A stretch of DNA of 64,000 nt from contig NZ_KI912155.1 in the NCBI RefSeq assembly GCF_000517125.1, positions 3,336,034 to 3,400,033 of the forward strand, in the 5' to 3' direction. The notes under the pieces are model-generated. The model had not been told where the DNA came from. It worked only from the letters and a program-made list of their open reading frames with translations, and did not search any database. The translations under genes were made by a program, and so were the position numbers. This document shows positions 25,864 to 34,397 of this stretch, piece after piece. The stretch's first letter is position 1, and each line of letters starts with the position of its first letter. This DNA is from Arthrobacter sp. MA-N2. GTDB lineage: Bacteria > Actinomycetota > Actinomycetes > Actinomycetales > Micrococcaceae.

Positions 25864-26763
25864 CTATCCAAGGGTTGAGAGCGCCGCAGGGGCGCACTCA
25901 ACCCTGACCGCGATGTTGGCGTCGACGGATTTCACTTCACCGTCGATCTGATAGGAGAGGGGCTTCAGGGTGGTGAACGAATAGCTGCTCACGCTCGGTT
26001 GTTCACCAAGACCTTGCGTGGCCGCCCTCAAGGTCGCCCAGAGGACCCGCCATTTTGCCACGTGGGGAAAGATGATCACTTCGAACTTTCCATCAGCGAG
26101 CTTGTCATCCGCGTCGCTAAGTGTGACGTACTTCGCCATCTCCGGGATATTGGCAAGCACCAGACTGTAGAGCCGGCGGCGCTTACCGTCGGTGTGGCGT
26201 ATTTCAAATGGCTTGATTTTCAAGAAGGTCCGGATGACGGAGATCTTTTCCCGAAGGGCGCCTTTGCCGCCCTTTTCCAGATCCATAGCCATTACCGGAG
26301 TCAGCCCGACGCCGACATATGAGTGGGCATACTCCGCGGGCGAGTCCGGTCCTTGTCCGGCATGGACGCGCAGCAGGTCAATGGTCCGAACAGAGCCCTC
26401 GGCGATGGCTTCTTCCAGCGGCCTGGTACCAATGATCCGCCGGTGATCATTCGCATTCCCAGCCGCCAGCACGGCGCACACAGCCCCGGGATTGCCGGCC
26501 TGCATCACGCCGTTGACAACCTCGTTGTAGCCGCCATCACCGCTGACAGACACCACCAGCACATCCCCAGTGCCGCGGACGGCGTCGCGTGCCAGTTCAA
26601 CGGCATGCCCGGCATGGCTGGTCGGCTGGAGCCGGATGTCCACCGGGTAGCTGAGAACATCCTTCAATTTCCCGCAGAGCCGCTCCGCCAGCCGGGGGGC
26701 ATCCCCGGTGCTGTTGGGATTGAAAATGATGACGATCGAGTCGAAGGTCCTTGCAGAAGTCAT
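25864..26763 (-). CDS. Diacylglycerol/sphingosine-kinase-like protein (YegS family)
   Basis: The product is 299 aa. The nucleotide-binding glycine motif is SVSGDGGYNEVVNGV (the usual GGDGT.NEV is GDGGYNEV here), followed by LAAGNANDHRRIIG in place of the common PxGTxNDFAR. The N-terminus IVIIFNPNSTGDAPRLAE is the family start. The family phosphorylates lipid hydroxyls using ATP; the altered glycine loop means activity is less certain. It is monocistronic, 86 bases upstream of glgX in the same orientation. Confidence 0.85.
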   Translation of the reverse strand: MTSARTFDSIVIIFNPNSTGDAPRLAERLCGKLKDVLSYPVDIRLQPTSHAGHAVELARDAVRGTGDVLVVSVSGDGGYNEVVNGVMQAGNPGAVCAVLAAGNANDHRRIIGTRPLEEAIAEGSVRTIDLLRVHAGQGPDSPAEYAHSYVGVGLTPVMAMDLEKGGKGALREKISVIRTFLKIKPFEIRHTDGKRRRLYSLVLANIPEMAKYVTLSDADDKLADGKFEVIIFPHVAKWRVLWATLRAATQGLGEQPSVSSYSFTTLKPLSYQIDGEVKSVDANIAVRVECAPAALSTLG

Positions 26764-27084
26764 TGCCGCTCCACATCTTCGCTGGTTTGAACTGTAGGCC
26801 CTGTTACTACTTCATTCACTTTCGCTGCACCGGCCGACGCAAGAACCCCGCCGAGACGAGCAAAGCACCTCCGAGCGAGGTTCCTTAAGGGATGGACACT
26901 TGGGACCGACGTCGGGCGGTCACCTCAGTAAGTATACTTACCGTCTCATTGCGCCCTAAGGGCAAGCCTCTTCCCTCGACGCACTGCAGCCCCCCGAAAA
27001 GGCTTGGTCGACGTCGAGAAGCGTCCGTCCGAGAAGGGCCCGCCACGCAAGGTGTATTCGCCCTACGGGCAAGGCAAGAAAGCC
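26764..27084. other. Intergenic stretch before the ABC permease remnant
   Basis: The 321 bases hold the palindrome at 26928-26941 and no convincing gene. The open frames here are short and lack ribosome sites. Confidence 0.5.
26928..26941. promoter_or_regulatory. Perfect palindrome GTAAGTATACTTAC
   Basis: A perfect 14-bp inverted repeat that matches the imperfect one at 22796-22809. It lies about 150 bases upstream of the ABC permease remnant and could have been its operator. Confidence 0.5.
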
Positions 27085-27340
27085 GATTGTTCACCGATCT
27101 GAAGAGCGGCATCTTCGAGCGTTTCCAGTCCATGCCGATCGCACGATCCTCTGTACTGTGGGCGCATGTCCTGACCTCGCTGGCCGCCAAAGGGCTCGCG
27201 GTCCTGATCATCGTGCTGGTGGCCGGCGGATTCTCCTACCCGCTGATCTTCCTGCCGTTCATCAGTTCAACTTTCGTCCCCACGGCCACAACGCCGGGAG
27301 GCGGCCGCCATCGAACACCTTCTGGAACTCCCTCAAGGGG
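27085..27340 (+). pseudogene. Remnant of an ABC-2 type (DrrB-like) permease
   Basis: In one frame the segment reads FTDLKSGIFERFQSMPIARS, then SVLWAHVLTSLAA. This is the characteristic cytoplasmic loop of DrrB-type exporters (D.rsGif.RfrsmPiarsavl). It is followed after an apparent internal deletion by GGFSYPLIFLPFISSTFVPT, matching the later conserved segment of the same family. The N-terminal helices, the region between the two blocks and the C-terminus are missing, and no start is evident. It is unrelated in sequence detail to the intact permeases at 20.5-22.7 kb. Confidence 0.65.
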
Positions 27341-27463
27341 AACTGCAGGGCCGGAGAACGTAACAACCAGAACAGCCCGGTAGACTTTCGTGCCATCCTC
27401 CATCCCATTAATCCTCCATCCCATTAAGTGTGACGGGGCGGAACGAGAAGCGAAGGCAGACCG

Positions 27464-28444
27464 ATGGGCAGTCCAACACCACCGATCCCGCCGCGACCTC
27501 CGCAGCCGGGGCGCTTTGCTTCACCGGGAGGGCTTGCAGCGGACCGGACAAGTCGGCCCGCAGGGGGGCCGGATCAGGCCCATCCGCCGGCCGTCACGGA
27601 CAGTCGTCCGGGTAAGCCGGGTAAGCGCAAGTGGCGCTGTAAGCTCCTCTTGGCCCTGGCCGCCCCCCTCGTCCTGATCCAGGTCCTTGCGTTCCTGTTC
27701 AGCATGGGTGTGACCCCGCCGCGCACCGCTTACATGCTGGAGGCGGGCGAGCCCAACGTCTACCAGTTCGTCTCCATCAACCACATCAGCCGGCACCTGC
27801 TCGCCGCGACGATTGCCCACGAAGACGAACAGCTCGGCACCCGCAGCGGCGCCTTCGACCTCGGAGACTTCCAGGCCAGGGCACAAGCCTATTTCGAGGG
27901 AAAGCCCGACCCGAGCGGCTCCACCATCCCCCAGCAGCTGGTCAAGAACATCTTCCTCTGGGACGACCAGAGCGCCGTCCGCAAAGGCATCGAGGCCGTC
28001 CTGGCAACCCAATTCAGTTACACGTTGAGTCCCCAGCGGACTTTGGAACTGTACCTTAATTACGCCCAGTTCGGGCCCCATCTGTATGGGGTCTGCGCCG
28101 CCAGCTGGTACTACTTTGGAACACCGCCGTGGAACATGTCGGACTACCAGTCTGCGCAGCTGATGGGTGTTCTTCCACTGCCCGATCTGGTCAAGCGGGA
28201 CCCCAACGGAGGCATCTATCTGGGCACGGGGGTCCATCCTGCGGTGTGGAACCTCGTGAACGGAGCCGCAAATGTTTGGGTGCCCCGGCAGCTCGTCGGC
28301 CTGGGCGGATGGCAGGCGGCCGTCGCGACCGTCGGCATTACGGACACGGCCGGCAGCCATGCAGCCCAGCGCTCCGACAGCGACGCGTGCTCCACCATGC
28401 CTCAGGCTGTGAAGGACCGCATCCAAAGCGAAGCCGGATCATAG
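27464..28444 (+). CDS. mtgA: Monofunctional biosynthetic peptidoglycan transglycosylase
   Basis: The product is 326 aa: a Pro-rich cytoplasmic tail (1-58), a signal anchor (LLLALAAPLVLIQVLAFLFS) and a GT51 domain. GT51 motifs are the catalytic-glutamate region IAHEDEQLGTRSGAFD, then GSTIPQQLVKNIFLWDDQSA, RKGIEAVLATQF and ELYLNYAQFG. It polymerises lipid II glycan strands outside the membrane; there is no transpeptidase domain. The usual ED..F..H..G motif is altered (EDEQLGTRSG), so its activity relative to MtgA is uncertain. The ATG lacks a strong ribosome site. Confidence 0.87.
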   Translation: MGSPTPPIPPRPPQPGRFASPGGLAADRTSRPAGGPDQAHPPAVTDSRPGKPGKRKWRCKLLLALAAPLVLIQVLAFLFSMGVTPPRTAYMLEAGEPNVYQFVSINHISRHLLAATIAHEDEQLGTRSGAFDLGDFQARAQAYFEGKPDPSGSTIPQQLVKNIFLWDDQSAVRKGIEAVLATQFSYTLSPQRTLELYLNYAQFGPHLYGVCAASWYYFGTPPWNMSDYQSAQLMGVLPLPDLVKRDPNGGIYLGTGVHPAVWNLVNGAANVWVPRQLVGLGGWQAAVATVGITDTAGSHAAQRSDSDACSTMPQAVKDRIQSEAGS

Positions 28445-28446
28445 AG

Positions 28447-28474
28447 AGGGCGCGGCCCATGCGGCCCGCGCCCT
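28447..28474. terminator. Hairpin between mtgA and csbD
   Basis: A 9-bp GC stem (AGGGCGCGG / CCGCGCCCT) lies directly after the mtgA stop, between two convergent genes. Confidence 0.6.
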
Positions 28475-28492
28475 GTTGCCGACGTCGACGGA

Positions 28493-28669
28493 TTAGCGCT
28501 TCCTCAAAGCGCCCTTGATCTTTTCGCCTGCCTGCCTCAGATCGGCTCCGACTTGACGGGCCTTGCCCCTAGCCTTCAGCCGGTCATTGCTGGTAGCCTC
28601 GCCTGCTGATTCCTCCGCCCTGCCGTGGAGTTTCCCGGCAGCGTGATGGATCCTCTCACCCCAACCCAT
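28493..28669 (-). CDS. CsbD family stress protein
   Basis: The product is 58 aa, the standard size. MGWGERIHHAAGKLHGRAEE, then ATSNDRLKARGKARQVGADL and KIKGALRK match the charged helical CsbD repeat. The ATG at 28669 has AAGGAGAG upstream, which rules out the longer upstream frame. CsbD proteins are general stress-induced (sigma-B regulated in Bacillus); the molecular role is unknown. It is convergent with mtgA and divergent from the DNA glycosylase gene. Confidence 0.9.
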   Translation of the reverse strand: MGWGERIHHAAGKLHGRAEESAGEATSNDRLKARGKARQVGADLRQAGEKIKGALRKR

Positions 28670-28863
28670 GGTCGCTCTCCTTAGCCCGGGTTCCTTCGGC
28701 GGGATGCCGCAGGAACCCGCAATTAATTGTAGGGACGGAGCTGTTGCAATGGCACTGCTCACGAGACTTTCCTTACTGACCTGGGCTGAGGCGATCGGGC
28801 TTCCGGGTAGCAAACTCGATTTGCGTCCTGCGGATGAGGGGAAGCAGGTGGGAGGATGGGCGC

Positions 28864-29448
28864 ATGGAACTGCACATCACTGGCGACCCGGCCGCCGATC
28901 AATTGCTCGGCGACGACTCGTTCGCACTTCTCATCGGCATGCTGCTTGACCAACAGGTGACCATGGAATCTGCGTTTGCGGGCCCCGAAAAGATCCGGAC
29001 GCGCATGGGGACCGTGGCGCCCGCAGCTATTGCCGAATTGGACCCGGCACACTTCGTTGAGATCTTCAAGGAGCGTCCGTCCATCCACCGCTTCCCTGGT
29101 TCCATGGCGAGCCGCGTTCAGAACCTCGCCGGGACGGTAGAACGCGACTGGGATGGGAACGCAACTGCGATCTGGACCAAGGACGACCCTGACGGCGAGG
29201 AAGTGCTCCGCAGGTTGAAGGGATTGCCCGGCTTCGGAGAACAAAAGGCAAAGATCTTCCTGGCGCTACTGGGCAAACAGTGCGGACTCCAGGCGCAAGG
29301 CTGGCGCGAGGCCGCGAACCCTTACGGCCAGGAGGGCGCATATCTTTCTGTCGCCGACATCGTGGACTCGGACTCGCTCAAAAAAGTGCGGGCGAACAAG
29401 CAGGCCGCCAAGGCCGCCAGCAAAGCGGCCAAGGCAACCGAACGCTGA
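28864..29448 (+). CDS. HhH-GPD family base-excision DNA repair protein
   Basis: The product is 194 aa from the ATG preceded by GGGAGG. The helix-hairpin-helix GPD features are visible: FALLIGMLLDQQVTMESAFA near residue 19 and the hairpin LKGLPGFGEQKAKIFLALLG near 118. The C-terminus is Ala/Lys-rich. Family members excise damaged bases by N-glycosidic hydrolysis, but the usual catalytic Asp/Lys after the hairpin is not obvious here. The lesion specificity is unknown. It is monocistronic and convergent with the DHFR-like gene 28 bases away. Confidence 0.88.
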   Translation: MELHITGDPAADQLLGDDSFALLIGMLLDQQVTMESAFAGPEKIRTRMGTVAPAAIAELDPAHFVEIFKERPSIHRFPGSMASRVQNLAGTVERDWDGNATAIWTKDDPDGEEVLRRLKGLPGFGEQKAKIFLALLGKQCGLQAQGWREAANPYGQEGAYLSVADIVDSDSLKKVRANKQAAKAASKAAKATER

Positions 29449-29476
29449 GAAGCACGTTACCAAAATTGTTCGTTGC

Positions 29477-30130
29477 CTATTCCCTTGTTGTGCTCCACGT
29501 TGAACCGCTGCTTGGCGGCCCGTTGAGCACGGTTGGGACGTACTCAAGCAACTGGAGCCGGCCGTCAAAGGTCCTGCTCTCCACCATCTCGAGCGAGACA
29601 TCCGGATAGCCGTCGTAGATCCGTTCCCGCCCCGTCCGGCCGGTGATCACAGGGAAGACGACCACCCGGAACCTGTCCACGAGGCCCGCGGCCAGCAGCG
29701 ATCGGCAGAGACTGAGGCTGCCGAGGGTGCGCAAGGATCCCGTCCCGCGCCGTTTCATCTCCGCCACGGCTTCGACGGCGTCCCGGGTGACCAGCTCCGA
29801 ATTCGGCCAAGTCAGGGGCGCCTGCAATGTGGAGGAGAAGACGACCTTGGGCACAGCGGCCAGGCCGGTCAGGCTGGCCCCCTCGTCGACGGAGAAACCC
29901 GAGCCCTCGGCCGCAGCAGCCTCTGACATGCCGGACATGAGCCGATACGTTTTCGCGCCAAGGAGGGTGGCGTAGTCCTTTTCCCCTTCTTGCTGGAGCC
30001 ACGCCAGGTATTCCGGCCCCTCCAGTCCCCACCAGCCGGGCCATCCCTCGGCCGAGGCGTACCCGTCCAAAGAAATGATCAGATCAATCATCAGCCCGGC
30101 TGATGACGCCTCCCCAGTTGTCTCGCACAT
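29477..30130 (-). CDS. Dihydrofolate-reductase/RibD-like family protein
   Basis: The product is 217 aa from the ATG at 30130 (an internal ATG at 30091 is equally possible; a longer frame upstream has no ribosome site). The N-terminal strand MIDLIISLDGYASAEGW and the later LGAKTYRLMSGM, KVVFSSTLQAPLTWPNSELV and RVVVFPVITGRTGRERI give the RibD C-terminal/DHFR-like pattern. It is an NADPH-dependent reductase of unknown substrate; many actinobacterial paralogues exist. It borders the mobile and degraded region. Confidence 0.87.
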   Translation of the reverse strand: MCETTGEASSAGLMIDLIISLDGYASAEGWPGWWGLEGPEYLAWLQQEGEKDYATLLGAKTYRLMSGMSEAAAAEGSGFSVDEGASLTGLAAVPKVVFSSTLQAPLTWPNSELVTRDAVEAVAEMKRRGTGSLRTLGSLSLCRSLLAAGLVDRFRVVVFPVITGRTGRERIYDGYPDVSLEMVESRTFDGRLQLLEYVPTVLNGPPSSGSTWSTTRE

Positions 30131-30489
30131 GGCTTTCGATCCGCCTTTGATAGACGTCGGTCTCGGGTGGGCCCACAGCACAAGACGGTTGGTTCCTGCC
30201 GTGTGCGTGCCGGCAATGCTAGACTTGGAGCTAACAGGGTTCAAGGGGGCGTGTTGACTCATTGAAAACCTCCGCGTAGCCGGATACGTTGCCTCACTGG
30301 AAAAGGTCCGGGAAGGTGCAGGTGCGGACATCCTTGAGGGATGGGACTGACGATGAGCCACCGCAGGGCAGTCACGGTGATCAAGGCGCGGGCGCATGCC
30401 CGCGGAACCCGGTTCGGAGAAGATACCGGTTCTATGCGCGCTCGTGACTGTCACCGGGTAAGTATCTGCCGCCACGATGACTCCCAGGG
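30131..30489. other. Non-coding stretch at the edge of the mobile region
   Basis: No start-plus-ribosome-site combination gives a family-like protein here. It carries the promoter region of the reductase gene and merges into the transposase remnant. Confidence 0.4.
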
Positions 30490-30810
30490 CCCGGACCGAG
30501 AACGACGCGGTCCGCCCGGTGCGCCTTCCACTACCGCTATGACACCGCCGCCGAGGTCAAGCTCCTCAAGGCCTTGGTCCGGGAACGGCTGAATCTCTTC
30601 ACCGCCACCACCAAAGCAACCGGCTGGCACTCGAACAAACCACGGGAAGAAAACCCGGATCTACGATAAGTCGCGGACCAAGTGGCACTGATGGATGCCA
30701 CCAACCCCGCCGACTTGGCCCGGGGCATTACCACCATCCAAACCCAGCTCATCTCCCTCGCCGCCTCAAAGACACAGCCCTTGAATGATCATCCACGCGA
30801 GCACAAATAG
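30490..30810 (+). pseudogene. Degraded IS481-like integrase/transposase, C-terminal fragment
   Basis: The frame reads RYDTAAEVKLLKALVRERLN, then LFTATTKATGWHSNKP, then shifts frame to GKKTRIYDKSRTKWH. After a stop and another shift it reads LMDATNPADLARGITTIQTQ and LISLAASKT. This order (YDT..E...L, LN.FT.T.K..G, R.YDK.RTP, ARxI..IQ.xL..LA..K) is that of DDE integrase-type transposases with a C-terminal Asn-rich domain. At least two frame disruptions and loss of the catalytic core make it non-functional. Confidence 0.65.
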
Positions 30811-31038
30811 CTGAGGCATGCGCGACCCGTTTGCGAGCATCTTGACACGAGTCGTTACGGAGGCATCTGCAGGGTGTGCCGTAGTCCGATGGATTTGAAT
30901 GCTGCGTCAAAGCTCCGCCTTTGAGGGTGCAGCTTGCGTGCCGCAGTGATCGTGGAACCCAGATCGTGAACCTGAGGACCTCAATTGCGGCCCGTGGTGT
31001 TGCAGCTTGGCGCAGGATTGGTGGAGATCCCAGCCAAG

Positions 31039-31077
31039 GAGAAGTGCCCCGCACACACAACGTGCGGGGCACTTCTC
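31039..31077. terminator. Perfect 16-bp inverted repeat
   Basis: GAGAAGTGCCCCGCAC and its exact reverse complement are separated by 7 bases. This is a very stable hairpin with no gene immediately upstream. It could be an orphan terminator or a mobile-element end. Confidence 0.55.
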
Positions 31078-31561
31078 GACTACTGGGTACGGGACTTCCT
31101 CAGCCGATCCTGAGGAAGTGGAGGGCAAGGTTGAAGTTAAAGGTGGGCGTCAAAGAAAAAAGAGTCATGATTATTCCGTTCTTGTCGAGTTGAACTGCGG
31201 ACGAAGCTCCACGTGTGCATGGACCCGGGTGCCCGGAGATTTGAGGCAGTGCGCTTCTGCTTTCAAACGACCGTCGTGGATTCCTTGATATAACAGCCGA
31301 GCTATCACTGGCTTGTGACTTGACTTGTGCTGTTACATAAGTAGTAGGCCCGAGTTTGACTCCTGTGACGCGAAACTGATAACAAAGCTGGATCAGATTT
31401 TTGGGGCGGCCCATACGCCGGATCCGCGGAAGCGGTTGCTGGGTCGGTAGGTGGCGCCGTGTGGCTACGCGAAGTTTTGACGGCTCGGCGTTCCAGCTGG
31501 GATCTGGCTCATTGATCTTCTTCGAGCCATTTTCTGGTTTCAGATGCCAGAGCATTCAATA

Positions 31562-31577
31562 GTGCGGCCGGCCGCAC
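31562..31577. repeat. Perfect 16-bp palindrome GTGCGGCCGGCCGCAC
   Basis: A self-complementary 16-mer followed a few bases later by a second GGCCGGCC. It lies in the gene-poor stretch and is of unknown significance. Confidence 0.4.
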
Positions 31578-32083
31578 GTTCACGGCCGGCCGCGGAGTTT
31601 GCCAGGTCTCAGGCAGCAACCCCGTACCCCACAGCCAAGCGGACAATAGGGGCACACTGGCTAGGTGACGGACGGGGGACCATCCGTTACCCAGCTTTCT
31701 ACTAGTAGCTTGCAATCCATTGATCGTGACGGGACTCCAACAAAAACAAACACTTTCGTTCTGAAAAGTTTTGCGACCCCTGAGCCTCATCGTCCACTTC
31801 ACGTCCGCGGCGCCCTAGGGGCTGCTGAACAACGCGGTTGTGGGCGACCGCCAGGTACCCTGAAAAGCCATTCACCACAGTCAGTCCCGGCGGCGACAGG
31901 AACCACTGCGTCGCATTCATCCGAAAGAACCTCACCTGACGATGCGGTGGCGTGGATCAATGGCTCCGGTCAGTACCGGCCGCGGGGCCAACTCCCCGGG
32001 GATCTTCCCCTTCACGAGGCGAAGATCCCTGACAAGTCGACGGCCGGGACCACAGGGGGTCCCTATGTTTTTCGTCAAGCGGT

Positions 32084-33141
32084 CTAGGCAGGTTTGTCTT
32101 CGTAGAGGGTGCCGTGTTTGAGCATTGAGAAGATGACGTCGCAGCGGCGGCGGGCCAGGCAGATGACGGCGGCGTTGTGCTTCTTTCCCTGGGCCCGCTT
32201 CTTTTCGTAGTAGTCCTTGGACTCCGGGTGTGGCAGCTGGCGATCCAGGCGGATCTGAAGAGCGCGTTTTTTAAGTTGTTTGTTGCCGGAACGGGCGGGG
32301 AACTCCCCGCGGATCGAGGTGCCGGAACGCCGTGTGACGGGTGCGATTCCGGCATAGGCGGCAAGGTGGCCTGCGGAGGCCCGCTGTTCTTTGAGTTCCT
32401 TGATCTGGGCTGCGACGCGTGGAATCACGAGTTCAACGGCGTCGGTGCCGATCACGGTGACGGTCTGTTCGTCCAGGGCTGTGAAGATCGCGTCGATGAG
32501 CTTGGCGGGGTCTTTCCGGCTGTGGTTCCTGGCCCAGCGCAGCACGTTTCAGCGCCCGGCGGCCCGCAGTCCGATCGGCCCGGCGTATTTGATGAACAAC
32601 TCCAGTACCAGGGTCCTGGTCAGCGCGGTGCCGGGGAAGACGCGCTCCAAGGCGGGGAAGATCTGCAGGAGCAGGGTCCGCAGCCGGTTGATCGCCTGTG
32701 TGCATTCGTGGGTCAGGTCAGCGTCGAAAACGGAGAGTACTTTCAGGGCGGCCAGCACTTCGCTGTCCCGGTCCACCGACCGCAAGGTGTGGGGCACCGA
32801 GCGTGCGGTGTCCGCGATGATGAAGGCGTCCCGGGCATCGGTTTTGGACTTGCCCGGGCACAGGTCCGCGGCCTAGCGCATGGCCAGTCCGGGCAGGTAG
32901 GCCACGGTGGATCCGCAGTCCCGAGCCACGGCTATCGGCAGTGCTCCGATGGTGTTGGGCTGGTCAACGATCACCAGCACTCTGCCGCGTTTCTGCAGGC
33001 CTGTGAACAACTCACGGAGCCTGGCCTCGTCCTGCGGCAACGGCTTTTCGAAAATCCGCTCGCCCGAGCGGTCCAGAGCGGTCGCGTGATCTTCGGATTT
33101 CCGACATCCAGCCCGCAGAAAACTGCGATCTCCTCGTCCAT
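32084..33141 (-). pseudogene. IS110-family transposase, multiply disrupted
   Basis: The gene begins MDEEIAVFCGLDVG, the IS110 N-terminal DEDD start. A one-base shift follows (near 33103), after which the restored frame gives KSEDHATALDRSGERIFEKP. Two in-frame stops follow (near 32875 and 32549), between PHTLRSVDRDSEVLAALKVL and the intact C-terminal transposase_20 block. That block holds HLAAYAGIAPVTRRSGTSIR, GNKQLKKRAL and KRAQGKKHNAAVICLARRR. Length and domain order are those of a full IS110 recombinase, so it is a complete but inactivated copy. Confidence 0.88.
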
Positions 33142-33417
33142 ACGCACCCCTTCGCGTCCTCTGGCCGCAGTCACGACACCCGATGCTGGCACCCCCGTTA
33201 CAAAGAGACCTCGCCCCTCAAAAAAAGGGCCGGCGCTGTCCCTATCAGCAGTCAACGCGTGTCTCCGGAGCCGGTGACAACACCCCCTGATCATCAATGA
33301 CAGAGCAAGAAAGTCATACCGGGTCCAGCGGCCAAACCCCCGGCTCTCGGGACCCAATAAGATGTAACGGGTCGGGGACTGGTTGTTCGCCCGGCCCCTG
33401 CGCTGGCGGCTGGCCAT

Positions 33418-33835
33418 TTAGGTCGTGGCGATCGATCTCTCGGCGGCGTTCCGCAAAGCGTTGCGGATGTGGCTTCCCCGCACTGGTGTCGCTGTTGACC
33501 ATTTCCAGCTGAGCTCCCTGACCAACCAGGCGATGACCGAGACACGGCAAGACCCCTCGCAGCAGGTCAAGGGCGCCCGGCCGGGCCATCGACAAGGCTT
33601 GGGCACACAGGATGCTCTTGCTGCGCGGCGGCGACAACCTCAGCTGCCGGGCCAGCCGCTGCGAAAGACGCTCCAGACCGGCCAGGGTGGGGTCGACCGT
33701 GAAACGGCTCGGATGCTCGGTTCCGTCATCGAAAAATTCGCGCAATGCGATGTGGTGCCGTGCCGTGATCGCGGCGTCGATACCGGCCTCTGCCCGCACA
33801 AGGACGGCGGGTTTATCCTGATCCTGCCTGATGGT
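33418..33835 (-). pseudogene. Remnant of a second IS110-like transposase
   Basis: On the minus strand the frame reads FTVDPTLAGLERLSQRLA and later QALSMARPGAL and GAQLEMVNS. This recalls the N-terminal half of IS110-type proteins (PTLAGLE.L..RLA..., EPTSMTWL, ..LVN.RHSA). Shifts between frames and the lack of a C-terminal half indicate a fragment. The resemblance is partial, so another origin is possible. The long open frame on the opposite strand is a shadow. Confidence 0.4.
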
Positions 33836-34397
33836 TCTCCTTCTCGCATCAAATACCTGCGATGGGACAACCCGTCGTTGCCGGTCCACCAGCCAAAGCC
33901 ACTAAGCGGGCATCCCGCCTCGGGAGAACCGTCATGCGCCCAATTCAAGCGCCTGGGGCGATCTCCCAGACACGCCCGCAACTGTTGAGGATGCCCTCTG
34001 ATACGGGCCTCCCGCGCTTGTGAGTTATCCGGTGCTGACGGAGGAACGCCGGTGCAGCGCACCGCCTCCCTCCTTCACCAATTCCCTCAATCGGGTCTAC
34101 TTGGAAGACAGGCCAGCGGCAACGATCTCTTTCGAGAGCCATGACGCCGAGCCGAAAACCGGCACCACCCCGGCCCCTCCCAAGGCCACCGTAAACGACG
34201 ACCACCCCACCTCAACAGGGGGTACTTAAGGGATACAAGCCCCTAAACCGAACTCTTGCATCAACGAGCGCCTTGCCCTCCCTTCTCCTTCCCGGTCACG
34301 GCACGTCATTTCCACCGGCTGCCTCGTGAAATTAACAGCAGAAACCCTGTCGAATTGACGAAGAAGCCGGACCCTCGATTGGAAGTTGTTCGACTGC
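33836..34397. other. Gene-poor stretch before the metalloprotease gene
   Basis: About 560 bases without a supportable gene; it contains the 3' flank of the convergent protease gene and transposon debris. Confidence 0.4.

Larger units (their letters stand above)
30811..32083. other. Long gene-poor stretch between transposase remnants
   Basis: The 1.27 kb has lower GC than the window and no reading frame with both a ribosome site and family-like composition. It includes two hairpins (31039-31077 and 31562-31577) and the 3' flank of the IS110 remnant. The candidate frames I looked at are short and look random. It is most likely mobile-element debris. Confidence 0.45.

Noticed and set aside
23834..25951. 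A 705-codon plus-strand frame
   Set aside because: It mirrors glgX, which has full GH13 motifs; no ribosome site or domain is seen.
32177..33277. A 366-codon plus-strand frame
   Set aside because: It is antisense to the broken IS110 transposase and stays open only because of high GC at third positions.
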